NCBI GenBank assembly: GCA_026005095.1
Contig: BPKK01000001.1
Coordinates: forward strand, 124,001-188,000
Direction of reading: 5' to 3'
DNA from: Silanimonas sp.
GTDB lineage: Bacteria > Pseudomonadota > Gammaproteobacteria > Xanthomonadales > Xanthomonadaceae
Length of the DNA stretch: 64,000 bases
Shown here: positions 36,447-45,252 of the stretch, in pieces
Position numbering within the stretch: position 1 is the first letter of the stretch
Layout: each line of letters starts with the position of its first letter
The notes under the pieces: model-generated
The model's database searches: none
The model's input: the letters and a program-made list of their open reading frames with translations, nothing else
Told to the model about the DNA's origin: nothing
Translations under genes and position numbers: made by a program

Positions 36447-37664
36447 TCAGTTACCGAACAGGCGATTGCGAAGCGCGATGGTGGTCTCGTAGGGACGACG
36501 CAGGATCGCTTCGTTGGGATTGGTGGTGATGGTGAGGCCGTTGACGACCACTGGGCCGCTCACCGCAGCACGATCCGGCGTACCGGCCCGTTCCGGGCTG
36601 CGCAGCACCAAGCCCAGCTCGACACTGGCCACCGCGCGCCAGCGGTTGGCGATGTCGTTGTAGGCCGTGAGGCCTGCCGCGACCTGATCGGCGCGGACAT
36701 AGTTCTCGACCGCGCCATTGCCATCGGCATCGAGACCGTAGAACACCTGCATGGTGTCCACGCCCTCCACCAGCTCCTCGCTCACCCCCCAAGCGCCATT
36801 GCTGAAACGGGCCCGGAACAGCGAGGGCATGCCATCCACACCGCGCAGACCGACGTAGTAGACGAAAGAATCGGCACGGAACACTTGGGTGGTGTTGGCG
36901 GTGAAGTCCGAGACCGGCGGCCCGCTCCCCCCCTGCGAGGTGTTGAAGCCATTGGCGAGATTGCTGCCGCCGGTGGTCACCGGGAACGCAGTGCCGGACA
37001 CCGGCCCACGGGCCTGGAAGACCGCCGCGCGGTCACAAGACGCCATACCGTAGTACTGGCCGGCCTGGATCAGGGGCACGCCCGCCGGCGCGACCGAGAC
37101 CACGCCCGGCTGGCTGATGGCGGGACGGATGTCGGCGATCACCGGCGCGCCATCGCCACTGAAGATCCGCAGCACCAGGATGTCCGAACCGGGACGCGGG
37201 GCGGGATTGAGTCCGTTGGCGCCAGTGAGCGAAGGATCGAGGGCGGGCGTCCAGCCTCCAGTGGGAGCGGAGACATTGAGGGTATTGCCCCGCCCCGTAT
37301 TCACCGCCTCGAAGCCCTGGATCGGGATGTCGAAGCGCAGCGGAAAGGGAGCAGCCGAATACAGGCCGACATCACGGTTGGCGTTGGTGAGGAAGAAGCT
37401 GTCGAGGAAGGCATTGGGATGGCGGGCATTGCGCGCGCGGTCATTCGAACAGCCCATGAAGCCGGCCATGCGGATGTCACGCTGCAAGAAATCGACGGCG
37501 AAGCGGCTGCCTTCCTGCACCCGGGCAAGCCCGGTGGTGCTCTGATAGGCGAGCCGCGAGGCGCTGAAGACCTGCACCAGGCCAAGCAGCAGGAAGGCAG
37601 AGAGGGCGACCGCGATCATCAGCTCGACGAGCGACACGCCCGACTGTCGGAAGGCAGGATGCAT
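36447..37664 (-). CDS. pilW: Type IV pilus minor pilin PilW
   Basis: The 405-residue protein begins with the prepilin segment SGVSLVELMIAVALSAFLLLGLVQVF (Glu at +5) and the common PilW region QEGSRFAVDFLQRDIRMAGFMGC. A long extracytoplasmic part follows, ending with NPNEAILRRPYETTIALRNRLFGN, where the RRPYETTIALRNR motif is conserved in PilW and PulJ-like pilins. It is a pilus-tip minor pilin with PilV, PilX and PilY1. It follows pilV by 11 nt. Length is typical for xanthomonads. Confidence 0.93.
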   Translation of the reverse strand: MHPAFRQSGVSLVELMIAVALSAFLLLGLVQVFSASRLAYQSTTGLARVQEGSRFAVDFLQRDIRMAGFMGCSNDRARNARHPNAFLDSFFLTNANRDVGLYSAAPFPLRFDIPIQGFEAVNTGRGNTLNVSAPTGGWTPALDPSLTGANGLNPAPRPGSDILVLRIFSGDGAPVIADIRPAISQPGVVSVAPAGVPLIQAGQYYGMASCDRAAVFQARGPVSGTAFPVTTGGSNLANGFNTSQGGSGPPVSDFTANTTQVFRADSFVYYVGLRGVDGMPSLFRARFSNGAWGVSEELVEGVDTMQVFYGLDADGNGAVENYVRADQVAAGLTAYNDIANRWRAVASVELGLVLRSPERAGTPDRAAVSGPVVVNGLTITTNPNEAILRRPYETTIALRNRLFGN

Positions 37665-37675
37665 TCGGAGATCCT

Positions 37676-38239
37676 CTAAAGTCCGCTACGCGCAACGACG
37701 ACGTTCACGGTGCCCGGGCAGCCCGCAGTGAACAGAGGTGGGAATTCCGGCGTGCCGCTCAGGGGCGTGGCCCGGGGATCGCACCACTCCAGACGCACCT
37801 CCACCTGCGCCGGAGTGGCGACACCGCCGCCCACGGGGACTACGGCGCCGGTCACCGTCACTCTCCCCCGGGCTTCCGGGATGGCACGCCGCACCGCACA
37901 CACCCATTCGTTGCGGTCGGCCGCCCAGCGCTGAGCCGGCACTGGCGCGCCGGGCGCACAGAGGCCCCCCACCCCGTCGCCGAAGAAGGCGTCCTCGCGG
38001 ATCAGGCCGTACAGACTGGCCTGGCGGCGATTGGCACGCACCATATCCATCATCTGATAGACCAGCATGGTGGCCTGCGAACGCTCGTTGGTGGCCTGCG
38101 CAGCCCGCAGCGAGGTGGACTGCAGCAAGGCCATGCCGAGCAGGCCTACGCTGAGGATCACGACCGCCACCATAATCTCCAGCAGCGAAAACCCGTGCTG
38201 GCGGCGGCCACCCGGCATGGACGGACGCATCCGGTTCAT
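37676..38239 (-). CDS. pilV: Type IV pilus minor pilin PilV
   Basis: The 187-residue product has the leader and hydrophobic helix HGFSLLEIMVAVVILSVGLLGMALLQ typical of PilV/PulI pseudopilins (Glu at +5), then TSLRAAQATNERSQATMLVYQMMDMVRANR. A C-terminal disulfide is likely (ECDP-type pair: EWCDPRATP ... AGCPGTVN). The ATG at 38237-38239 overlaps the fimU stop (ATGA), which fixes the start well inside the longer ORF in the track. It is the second gene of the operon. Confidence 0.93.
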   Translation of the reverse strand: MNRMRPSMPGGRRQHGFSLLEIMVAVVILSVGLLGMALLQSTSLRAAQATNERSQATMLVYQMMDMVRANRRQASLYGLIREDAFFGDGVGGLCAPGAPVPAQRWAADRNEWVCAVRRAIPEARGRVTVTGAVVPVGGGVATPAQVEVRLEWCDPRATPLSGTPEFPPLFTAGCPGTVNVVVARSGL

Positions 38240-38757
38240 GCGCAGTTCCCCTTGGTGATGCGGACCATGCCGCCGCCAAGCACTTCGATGGTGCGGCGGA
38301 ACGGCTTGCCGCTGGTGCAGCCCTCCGGCTGCAGTTGGATGGCAGTGGCGCCGGAAGCCACGGTGCCGCGCGGCGAGAAGCGGATTGGCGTGCTGCCCGG
38401 AGCCACCTGCTTGTTCAATGCGCTCTGGCGGCGCAGAACGGGTTCGGTGGGATCCTCGCGGGTGCCGTTGGCGTTCTGGTCGGCCCAGACGATCCAGCCA
38501 TCGGCCCAGGTACCGCCACAGGTGCTGCCATCCACGCTCGGGCACATCACCGCGCCCGCATTGTTGCGCATGGCCTCGGAACGGGCGAAGGCCACCGAGG
38601 CCATGAACTCGTTACTGGTGGTGGCCACGCGGTTCGACTGCAGGGAGCTCTGGAAACTGGGAACGGCGATCGCACTCAGGATGGCGACAATCGCCACCAC
38701 GATCATCAGTTCCAGCAGGGTCAGGCCGCGGGCGCGGCGGTAGGCGACGGGGGACAT
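38236..38757 (-). CDS. fimU: Type IV pilus minor pilin FimU/FimT (GspH domain)
   Basis: The 173-residue product is the first gene of the fimU-pilV-pilW-pilX-pilY1-pilE operon. It has the prepilin segment RGLTLLELMIVVAIVAILSAIAVPSFQS and a GspH domain (FARSEAMRNNAGAVMCP ... GWIVWADQNANGTREDPTEPVLR). Two candidate ATGs exist; I chose 38757 because GAGG lies six bases before it, whereas 38763 has poor spacing. The operon promoter should be in the 111-nt gap up to ppnN, where no clear -35/-10 pair was seen. Confidence 0.92.
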   Translation of the reverse strand: MSPVAYRRARGLTLLELMIVVAIVAILSAIAVPSFQSSLQSNRVATTSNEFMASVAFARSEAMRNNAGAVMCPSVDGSTCGGTWADGWIVWADQNANGTREDPTEPVLRRQSALNKQVAPGSTPIRFSPRGTVASGATAIQLQPEGCTSGKPFRRTIEVLGGGMVRITKGNCA

Positions 38758-38868
38758 GGGCATCCTCACGGTTGCATGAGGGCACGCTAGCAAGCCCGCC
38801 GCCCGGATGTCCCGCCCGCGCCGACGACCGGCAGCCCCCGGGGGACGAGCGTTGCCGCAGTACGCTCC

Positions 38869-40290
38869 TCAGGCCACCACCCGGTAGCAGGGCTTGTACT
38901 CGCCGGACATCTTCATCCGCCGCTGCTCGACGAAAGCCCGCAGGAGTTCGTCGAGGCTCTGCATGATGGCCTTGTCGCCGTGGATCTCGAAGGGGCCGTG
39001 CTCCTCGATGCGGCGCATGCCGGGCTCCTTCACATTGCCGGCCACGATGCCGGAGAAGGCGCGGCGCAGGTCGGCAGCCAGTTCGTGCACGGGGCGGCCG
39101 AAGTGCAGGTCGAGGGCCGCCATGGCCGCATGGTCGGGCTCGAAAGGCTGCTGGAAGGCGAAGGGGATCTTCAGCGACCAGTTGAAGAAGAAGGCGTCGC
39201 GCTGGGCGATGCGGTGCTCACGCACCTGCTTCATGCCTTCCTTCATCGCCCTGGCCACGGCCACCGGGTCCTCGACGATGATCTGGTAGCGCTTTGCCGC
39301 CTCGTCACCGAGGGTGAGGCGGATGAAGCGGTCGATCTGCTCGAAGTAGACGGCCGAAGCCTTCGGCCCGGTGAACACCAGCGGAAACGGAATGCCAGCG
39401 TTGTCCGGGTGCAGCAGGATGCCGAGCAGGTAGAGGATCTCCTCTGCCGTACCCACCCCGCCCGGGAAGACGATGATGCCGTGGCCGAGCCGGACGAAGC
39501 CCTCGAGGCGCTTCTCGATGTCCGGCATGATGACCAGCTGGTTGACGATCGGGTTCGGCGACTCGGCGGCGATGATGCCGGGCTCGGTCATGCCGATGTA
39601 GCGCGGGCTGCGGTGGCGCTGCTTGGCATGGGCAATGGTGGCGCCCTTCATCGGGCCCTTCATGGCGCCCGGGCCGCAACCGGTGCAGATATCGAGCCCG
39701 CGCAGGCCAAGCTCATAGCCGACCTTCTTCGTGTAGAGGTACTCCTCTCGGCCAATCGAGTGGCCGCCCCAGCAGACCACGAGGTTCGGGTCCTGGTGTG
39801 GGCGCATGGCGCGGGCATTGCGAAGGATCTCGAACACCACACTGGTGAGACCCTCGGAAGTATTCAAGTCGAACTGGCCGCTCTGTACCTCGATGGCGGT
39901 ATAGGCGATGTCGCGCACCACGGCGAACAGCAGATCGGCCACGCCGCGGATCAGTTCCCCGTCGACGAAGGCGATGGCCGGCGCGTTCTTCAGCTCGAGG
40001 CGGATACCGCGGTCCATCTGCTGCACTTCGATCTCGAAGTCCGGATAGCGGGCCGAAGCGGCGCGAGGGTCGTCGGAATCCGAACCCACGGTCAGCACCG
40101 CCAGCGCGCAGCGGCGCAGGGTCTCGCGCAGGCTGCCCTGGGTGGCATCGGTGAGCCGGGCGATCTCGGCGCGGGAGAGGATGTCGAGCCCGCCGCGCGG
40201 GCTGATGCGGGCGTTGACGGTGGGCAGGGGGGCGAAGGCGGTATCGGAGGGAGCAGCAGCGTGCATGGCGGGATGGCGCTCGTCGTTCAT
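38869..40290 (-). CDS. ppnN: Pyrimidine/purine nucleotide 5'-monophosphate nucleosidase PpnN (LOG family)
   Basis: The 473-residue protein hydrolyses nucleoside monophosphates to base and ribose 5-phosphate. In E. coli the enzyme (YgdH) is stimulated by (p)ppGpp. It has the LOG core with a PGGVGTAEE motif near the middle, flanked by the PpnN-specific N-terminal domain (INARIS-like VNARISPRGGLDILSRAEIARL) and C-terminal domain (FGRPVHELAADLRRAFSGIVAGNVK). Length matches the family. A second in-frame ATG eight codons in (40266) is possible. It is followed 111 nt later by the pilin operon but shares no function with it. Confidence 0.93.
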   Translation of the reverse strand: MNDERHPAMHAAAPSDTAFAPLPTVNARISPRGGLDILSRAEIARLTDATQGSLRETLRRCALAVLTVGSDSDDPRAASARYPDFEIEVQQMDRGIRLELKNAPAIAFVDGELIRGVADLLFAVVRDIAYTAIEVQSGQFDLNTSEGLTSVVFEILRNARAMRPHQDPNLVVCWGGHSIGREEYLYTKKVGYELGLRGLDICTGCGPGAMKGPMKGATIAHAKQRHRSPRYIGMTEPGIIAAESPNPIVNQLVIMPDIEKRLEGFVRLGHGIIVFPGGVGTAEEILYLLGILLHPDNAGIPFPLVFTGPKASAVYFEQIDRFIRLTLGDEAAKRYQIIVEDPVAVARAMKEGMKQVREHRIAQRDAFFFNWSLKIPFAFQQPFEPDHAAMAALDLHFGRPVHELAADLRRAFSGIVAGNVKEPGMRRIEEHGPFEIHGDKAIMQSLDELLRAFVEQRRMKMSGEYKPCYRVVA

Positions 40291-40365
40291 TCGTTTTCAG
40301 GGCCCGAGACTCTAGCACCCGGGCCGATGGCGGCGCGTCGCTGGGTGGGCGTCAGGCGAAGGGCG

Positions 40366-40398
40366 AAAAAAAGAACGGCCGGGTTGCCCCGGCCGTTC
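40366..40398 (-). terminator. Rho-independent terminator of the Oar-like receptor gene
   Basis: A perfect 11-bp stem GAACGGCCGGG / CCCGGCCGTTC with a TTGC loop is followed on the minus strand by seven T residues. It lies 24 nt after the receptor stop codon. Confidence 0.95.
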
Positions 40399-40422
40399 CT
40401 CGTGACGCGATACCGCGATGGA

Positions 40423-43400
40423 TCAGAAGCGGTAGCGAACGGTCAGCTGCGCAGTCCAACGGGACTCGCCACGACGGTCGCGGAAGAAAGTCGAGTCCGG
40501 CGTATTGAAGCGGTAGACGTACTTGCCCGTCGATGCGTCGATGCCACCGTACTCGACGACACCGCGGTTGAACGGGAAGGAATACTCCTCGATCAATCCC
40601 CAGTCCGAATTCAGCAGGTTGCCGAAGTTCAAGATATCAAGGGCGATCTCACCCTTGTGACCTTCGGCGAAGCCCGGGATTTCCTGGGAGATCCGCACGT
40701 CGACGGTATTCACCCACGGACCGCGCGCCGCATTGCGCTCGGCCACTTGGCCGCGGATCGAGTTCAGGTACGCATCGCTCTCGACGAAGCTCCAGAACGC
40801 CGCCTCTTCTGCCGCCGAGCCGAAAAGTACATCGCCGGGGCTGCTCGGCATGTAGAAGAGATCGTTCCCGGAGACGCCGTCGCCGTTGGCATCGTTGTCG
40901 AAGACATAGCTGAAGGGACGACCCGCGCGACCTTCATAGAACGCCGAAACCTTCGTCTCATAGCCTGCGAAGAAATTGTGCTTCCACGCCACCGCCGCCG
41001 TGATGCGGTCACGCACCGCGTAGTTGGCTCGGTATTCCTTCTCCTCGTGATTGAACACCGAGGCACCGTTCCAATTCGAGATGGCTCGACTGGAGGTGAG
41101 CGGGCTGACTTCCGTAGCGTTCGTGTAGGCGTAGGCCACCTGCCAGAACCAATCACTATTGCCAAAGGGCTTCTGCAGGGAGAGCGTCAGGTTCTCACCA
41201 CCGCCCTTGCTGGTCGGACGCGCAAGTACGACGTCGTTGAATCCAGCCGGGCGGTTCGCACGGGAGCTCACACCCGAGCCGCTGCCGAACTGATTCCATC
41301 GGGCAGGGTCGTAACCATTGGCATTCCAGAACATCTGGCGGCCATCAGGACCGGTGCCAGTCGGGGCCCCAAGTGCAAGATGCTCGTAGTAGATGCCCTC
41401 GTTGACCTCGGTGAGGAGCAGTTCCGCGGTTCCGACGAGCCCCCAGAACGGAAGCTCATGATCAAAGGCGAGGTTTGCCTTCCAGACCGAAGGCTGCTTG
41501 AGCGATGGATCGACGATATCCACATCCGTACGCGGCTGACCGCCCACGACCAAGAGCGGCTGGTTGTCCGGATCAAGCGTCGGAGTGATCGGTGCGCCAG
41601 TGCAGCTGGCGAGGCCGCCCGTACCGCAACCGTAGACGAAGATCGTGCGGCCGTTGTTGGTGAACGGATTGGAGAGCCAGACGCTGGGCGCGGCGCCCTG
41701 GAACAGGCCGATGCCGCCACGGAGCTGGGTGGGACGATCACTATCGAAGGTGTAGTTGAAGCCGAAGCGGGGCTGGAAGAGCCCATTCCCATCGATTGTG
41801 CCGTCGTTACGCAGACCGAACGTGTCGAGGACGCTCTGATTGAAGAGCGGTTTGTCATCGATGGCCGGCATGTCGTAACGCACACCGAAGGTCAGGGTGA
41901 GGTTGTAGTTGACCGCCCACGTGTCCTGCACGAACAGGCCCAGGTTCTCGTATGTCCAATTCGCCGCCGTGTCGTTGACCGAAAAGCCAGCCTGCGGCGT
42001 ACGGTAGACGTATTCACGAACGATGCCGTTCTGGAAGTTCGCGAGACTTCCGAAACGATAGCGACCCAGCGAGGACTCGAGGAACAGGTTGAAAATGTCG
42101 TTCTGCTCCCAGTCGGCGCCGAACTTGATCTCATGATCGCCGAGGAACAGGTTGCCCGCGGCGAACACGTTGGTCGTGTCTGTACTCAGCACGTTGGCAT
42201 GACGGAACTGCTCGGTACCGAAATTGAGCTGGTTCGGGCCGATGTCGATCACGACTTGCGGCAGGCGCGAGAAGGTGTTCGGAGCCGAATCGTAGGTACG
42301 CGAGGTGAGCTTGAGCTCGGTCGAGAAGCGGTCGCTCCAGTCACTGAACAGCTCGGCATTGACCGTTTCGAAGGTCTTGACCTGGTCATACCAGTGACTG
42401 GAGAGCGAGAGGTCATCACGGTCATTGTTCGGCGTGATGACCTGGTTCTGCTCGGTTTTGTTGTAACGCAGGCTCGCGCGCTGGTTGTCAGAAATGTTCC
42501 AGTCCAGCTTGAAGAGCAGGTCTTCGGTGTTATCGCTGACTTCGTCGAGACGCTCACCAATCGATGCACCATACCGGGTCTGGGCAATGCCAATCGCCTG
42601 ATCGATCTCGGCTTGGGTGATGGCCACCGGATTGGTCGCCGAGCTGCCGATCGGGCCGAACTCGGCACCCGGGTTGGACGTCTGCTTGAAATCCTCGTAA
42701 GCGAGGAAGAAGAACAGCTTGTCCTTGACGATCGGGCCACCCAGCGTCAGCGCCCAAGTATTCTCATCCTCGAAGCCGAGGAACGACCGCCCGTCGAAAT
42801 CGCCCACCGCGTCATTATTGCGATAGACGTAAGCAACCGAGCCCTTGAACTCGTTGGTACCGGACTTGGTGACGGCGTTGATGTTGGCGCCCGTGTAGCC
42901 GGTCTGGGTCACGTCATAGTTCGAGACGTTGACCTGCACCTCCTCGATCGCGTCGATCGAGATCGGCTGACGGCCCGTTGGCAAATTGTTGGCCTCCAAA
43001 CCGAACGTGTCGGACGTATTCACGCCGTCGATCGTGATGCGGTTATACCGGCTGTTCTGACCAGCCGCCGAGATCTCGCCACGCTCCTTGTCGGTCTGTG
43101 AGATCCGCGGATCGAGGCGGGCGTAGTCCTGCAGGTTGCGCTGGATCGAGGCGAAGCTGTCGAGCTGGTCGCGGGTGATCACCGAGCCGGCGCCCACGGC
43201 GGTGGCGCTGAAGGGCGAGTAGCCGATATCGGCCGCAGTCACCTCCACCGTCTCGATGGTGGTGGGCGTAGCGCCGAGCAGCGCGTTCACCTGGGTGGTC
43301 TCGGCGAGCTGCAGGAAGACGTTGTCGATGGTCTCGGTCTTGCCGTCCTTGGTGATGGTGACGCGGTATGGGCCGCCCACGCGCAGACCGCGAGCCGAGT

Positions 43401-43614
43401 AGCGGCCGTTGGCGTCGGTGACCGCCTGCGAGACCGTGCCCGAGGGCAGATGGGTGATCGTGACCTGGGCGCCGGCAACCACCGTCTGCTCGGCGGTGGT
43501 GACACGACCGCCGATGTTGGCCGTGGTGTTCTGGGCCATGGCGGGGGCGGTCGCGAGGGCGATGGCGAGACCGAGCGCGAGCTTCGAGTAACGCACCTTG
43601 CTGCGATGATTCAT
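40423..43614 (-). CDS. Oar-like TonB-dependent receptor with carboxypeptidase-regulatory domain
   Basis: The 1063-residue outer-membrane protein has a signal peptide ending AMAQ, an N-terminal carboxypeptidase-regulatory-like beta-sandwich (about 30-110, TANIGGRVTTAEQTVVAGA), a plug (about 115-250, ending GYTGANINAVTKSGTNEFKG) and a long barrel that ends in Phe (LTVRYRF). This is the Oar/OmpA-related group common in xanthomonads. Its base composition is slightly lower in GC than neighbouring genes. Two PhoB-type direct repeats lie 135-192 nt upstream of the ATG, so expression may respond to phosphate shortage. The ligand is unknown; protein or phosphate-containing polymers are possible. Confidence 0.92.
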   Translation of the reverse strand: MNHRSKVRYSKLALGLAIALATAPAMAQNTTANIGGRVTTAEQTVVAGAQVTITHLPSGTVSQAVTDANGRYSARGLRVGGPYRVTITKDGKTETIDNVFLQLAETTQVNALLGATPTTIETVEVTAADIGYSPFSATAVGAGSVITRDQLDSFASIQRNLQDYARLDPRISQTDKERGEISAAGQNSRYNRITIDGVNTSDTFGLEANNLPTGRQPISIDAIEEVQVNVSNYDVTQTGYTGANINAVTKSGTNEFKGSVAYVYRNNDAVGDFDGRSFLGFEDENTWALTLGGPIVKDKLFFFLAYEDFKQTSNPGAEFGPIGSSATNPVAITQAEIDQAIGIAQTRYGASIGERLDEVSDNTEDLLFKLDWNISDNQRASLRYNKTEQNQVITPNNDRDDLSLSSHWYDQVKTFETVNAELFSDWSDRFSTELKLTSRTYDSAPNTFSRLPQVVIDIGPNQLNFGTEQFRHANVLSTDTTNVFAAGNLFLGDHEIKFGADWEQNDIFNLFLESSLGRYRFGSLANFQNGIVREYVYRTPQAGFSVNDTAANWTYENLGLFVQDTWAVNYNLTLTFGVRYDMPAIDDKPLFNQSVLDTFGLRNDGTIDGNGLFQPRFGFNYTFDSDRPTQLRGGIGLFQGAAPSVWLSNPFTNNGRTIFVYGCGTGGLASCTGAPITPTLDPDNQPLLVVGGQPRTDVDIVDPSLKQPSVWKANLAFDHELPFWGLVGTAELLLTEVNEGIYYEHLALGAPTGTGPDGRQMFWNANGYDPARWNQFGSGSGVSSRANRPAGFNDVVLARPTSKGGGENLTLSLQKPFGNSDWFWQVAYAYTNATEVSPLTSSRAISNWNGASVFNHEEKEYRANYAVRDRITAAVAWKHNFFAGYETKVSAFYEGRAGRPFSYVFDNDANGDGVSGNDLFYMPSSPGDVLFGSAAEEAAFWSFVESDAYLNSIRGQVAERNAARGPWVNTVDVRISQEIPGFAEGHKGEIALDILNFGNLLNSDWGLIEEYSFPFNRGVVEYGGIDASTGKYVYRFNTPDSTFFRDRRGESRWTAQLTVRYRF

Positions 43615-43748
43615 GTTGTGACCTGCTCAGGGTTCCTGCGGAAGAGAATCGGAAGCGGCACGGGCCGCCCCGGAGGACGAGCGCGGCCGCGATCGGGCGG
43701 AGGCACTCGCTTCTAACCGCCGTCGACTGCGGACGGGCTTCTTTGGCA

Positions 43749-43766
43749 ATGGCAGTCTAACGACAG
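43749..43766 (-). promoter_or_regulatory. Pho-box-like element 2 upstream of the Oar-like receptor
   Basis: Read on the minus strand: CTGTCGT-TAGA-CTGCCAT, two 7-mers each one mismatch from the PhoB half-site CTGTCAT, with the standard 4-bp spacer. It lies 22 bp downstream of the better box. Confidence 0.55.
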
Positions 43767-43788
43767 TTTAACAGCCTAGGCGGCTCAG

Positions 43789-43806
43789 ATGACAGCACGG
43801 TGACAG
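43789..43806 (-). promoter_or_regulatory. Pho-box-like element 1 upstream of the Oar-like receptor
   Basis: Read on the minus strand: CTGTCAC-CGTG-CTGTCAT. This matches the PhoB consensus (two direct CTGTCAT repeats, 4-bp spacer) at 13 of 14 half-site bases. TAGGCT ten bases downstream could serve as a -10 element. The receptor ATG is 175 nt away. Confidence 0.7.
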
Positions 43807-43857
43807 CCGTCTCACGGCGGTCATGGACGCCCGCTCCGCCGTCCCCGGGGCCGGCTT

Positions 43858-44466
43858 TCAGCCCGGCGGGGCCCAGCCGAGGTAGGCCGCGAGGCCGTCC
43901 AGGAACATCTGGACGGAAATGGCCACCAGCACCATGCCCATCAGCCGCTCCAAGGCGGTCAGGGCGCGGCGGCCGAGCAGGCGGTAGAGCCGGGTGGCCG
44001 AGAACAGGATGGCGGCGGTGGCCGCCCAGGCCAGCAGCAGGGCCAGGCTCCAGTCGAGCAGGCGGTCGGGCTCCTTGGAGCCCATCAGCATCACTGCCGC
44101 CATGCCGGAGGGGCCGGCCACCAGGGGCACGGCCATGGGCACGATGAAGGGCTCGCCGTCCGGCGTGTCGCCGAAGATGCCCTCGGGGGCCGGGAAGATC
44201 ATCCGCAGGCCGATCAGGAACAGGATGATGCCGCCGGCGATGCTCACCGACTCCTGCCGCAGATGGATGAAGTCGAGGATGTAGCGGCCGGCGAACAGGA
44301 ATAGGAACAGCACGGCCAGCGCGATCACCAGCTCGCGGGCCAGCACCCGGCGCCGCCGGTGCTCGGGCACGGGCTTGAGCAGGCTCAAGAACACCGGCAC
44401 GTTGCCCAGCGGGTCGAGGATGAGGAACAGCAGCACCGCCGCGGCGAAGAGGCTGGAATCCTGCAC
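43858..44466 (-). CDS. MarC family integral membrane protein
   Basis: The 202-residue inner-membrane protein has six predicted helices and the UPF0056/MarC signatures LFLILDPLGNVPVFLSLL at the N-terminus and MAVPLVAGPSGMAAVMLM in the middle. Despite the name, members of this family have not been shown to confer multiple antibiotic resistance, and the function is unknown (YhgN and YchE in E. coli). It is 9 nt after the SDR gene on the same strand and may belong to the grxD-SDR-marC transcription unit. The start is preceded by AAGGAG. Confidence 0.9.
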   Translation of the reverse strand: MQDSSLFAAAVLLFLILDPLGNVPVFLSLLKPVPEHRRRRVLARELVIALAVLFLFLFAGRYILDFIHLRQESVSIAGGIILFLIGLRMIFPAPEGIFGDTPDGEPFIVPMAVPLVAGPSGMAAVMLMGSKEPDRLLDWSLALLLAWAATAAILFSATRLYRLLGRRALTALERLMGMVLVAISVQMFLDGLAAYLGWAPPG

Positions 44467-44475
44467 GGGGCTCCT

Positions 44476-45252
44476 TCAGGCGATCGCGGTGGCGGCCGGT
44501 GAGGCCGGGGCGGGGACGTGGATTCGGCCGCGCTGTTCGGCGCCGGCCGGCGAAAGCAGGTGCACGCAGGCCCCGGCATAGGCCTCGGGGCCGGGCACGC
44601 GCAACATGGCCTCGTCGACGAAGGCGCGGCTGCGCAGGGCGGTACGCATGGGGCCGGGCTGCAGGCCGCTCACCCGCACCGTCGAGCGGTCGGTCTCGGC
44701 ATGCAGCAGGCGCACCAGGGCCTCGCCGGCGGCCTGGGTGAGGCCATAGGCGCCCCAGTAGGGCCGCAGCACCCGCTCCGGGGCGTCGAGCACGAAGACC
44801 ACCGCGGCATCCGGGGCCTTGTGCAGCAGGGGCAGGCAGGCCTGGGTGAGGAACCAGCGGGCGTTGAGGTTCACCTGCACCTGGCGGGCGAACTGCTCGG
44901 GCGGGGTGTTCGCGAGCGGCGTAAGACCGGCGAAGTCGGCGGCACAATGCAGCAGGCCGTCGAGCCGCCCCAGCTCGCGCTCGATGGTGTCGGCCAGGGT
45001 TTCCATGTCGGCCGGATCGGCGCCGGCGAGATCCATGGGATAGAGCGCCGGCTCCGGGCCGAGGGCCTTGAGGGCGTCGTACACCCGGCCCAGCTTGGGC
45101 ACCCGCCGCCCCAGCAGCACTACGGTGGCGCCGGCACGGGCACAGGCCTTCGCTGCCTCGGCCCCGAGACCGCCATGCGCACCGGTGATCAGCACCACGC
45201 GCCCCTCGAGCGGCTGCGGCACCACCTCGGGGAAGGGCACGAACTCGCTCAT
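44476..45252 (-). CDS. Short-chain dehydrogenase/reductase-like protein with degenerate active site
   Basis: The 258-residue product resembles YciK-type SDRs, with an NAD(P)-binding TGAHGGLG motif near residue 24. The catalytic set is damaged: the Ser segment (TSSS in YciK) reads VLDA, the YxxxK motif reads YGLTQ so Lys is Gln, and the structural NAG reads CAA. Only the Tyr and the helix-4 Asn (VNLNA) remain. It may bind a nucleotide without being a normal reductase. The ATG at 45252 overlaps the grxD stop (ATGA), so the two are translationally coupled; the longer ORF upstream overlaps grxD and is not real. Confidence 0.88.
   Translation of the reverse strand: MSEFVPFPEVVPQPLEGRVVLITGAHGGLGAEAAKACARAGATVVLLGRRVPKLGRVYDALKALGPEPALYPMDLAGADPADMETLADTIERELGRLDGLLHCAADFAGLTPLANTPPEQFARQVQVNLNARWFLTQACLPLLHKAPDAAVVFVLDAPERVLRPYWGAYGLTQAAGEALVRLLHAETDRSTVRVSGLQPGPMRTALRSRAFVDEAMLRVPGPEAYAGACVHLLSPAGAEQRGRIHVPAPASPAATAIA

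Noticed and set aside
31512-38757. Genomic island integrated at tRNA-Asn carrying the pilin operon
   Set aside because: No integrase, no repeat of the tRNA 3' end at the far side and no sharp change in composition; the pilin operon is a core set in this lineage.
38980-43101. 1373-residue plus-strand ORF opposite ppnN and the Oar-like receptor
   Set aside because: It is antisense to two well-conserved genes and to the terminator between them. Long shadow ORFs are expected in GC-rich DNA; its composition (VRID, GHRH repeats) is typical of a reverse-frame shadow.
43753-43773. 11-bp direct repeat CAGTYTAACR upstream of the Oar-like receptor as a separate operator
   Set aside because: The same bases are better explained as part of the second Pho box and its flank; the repeat match is only approximate.
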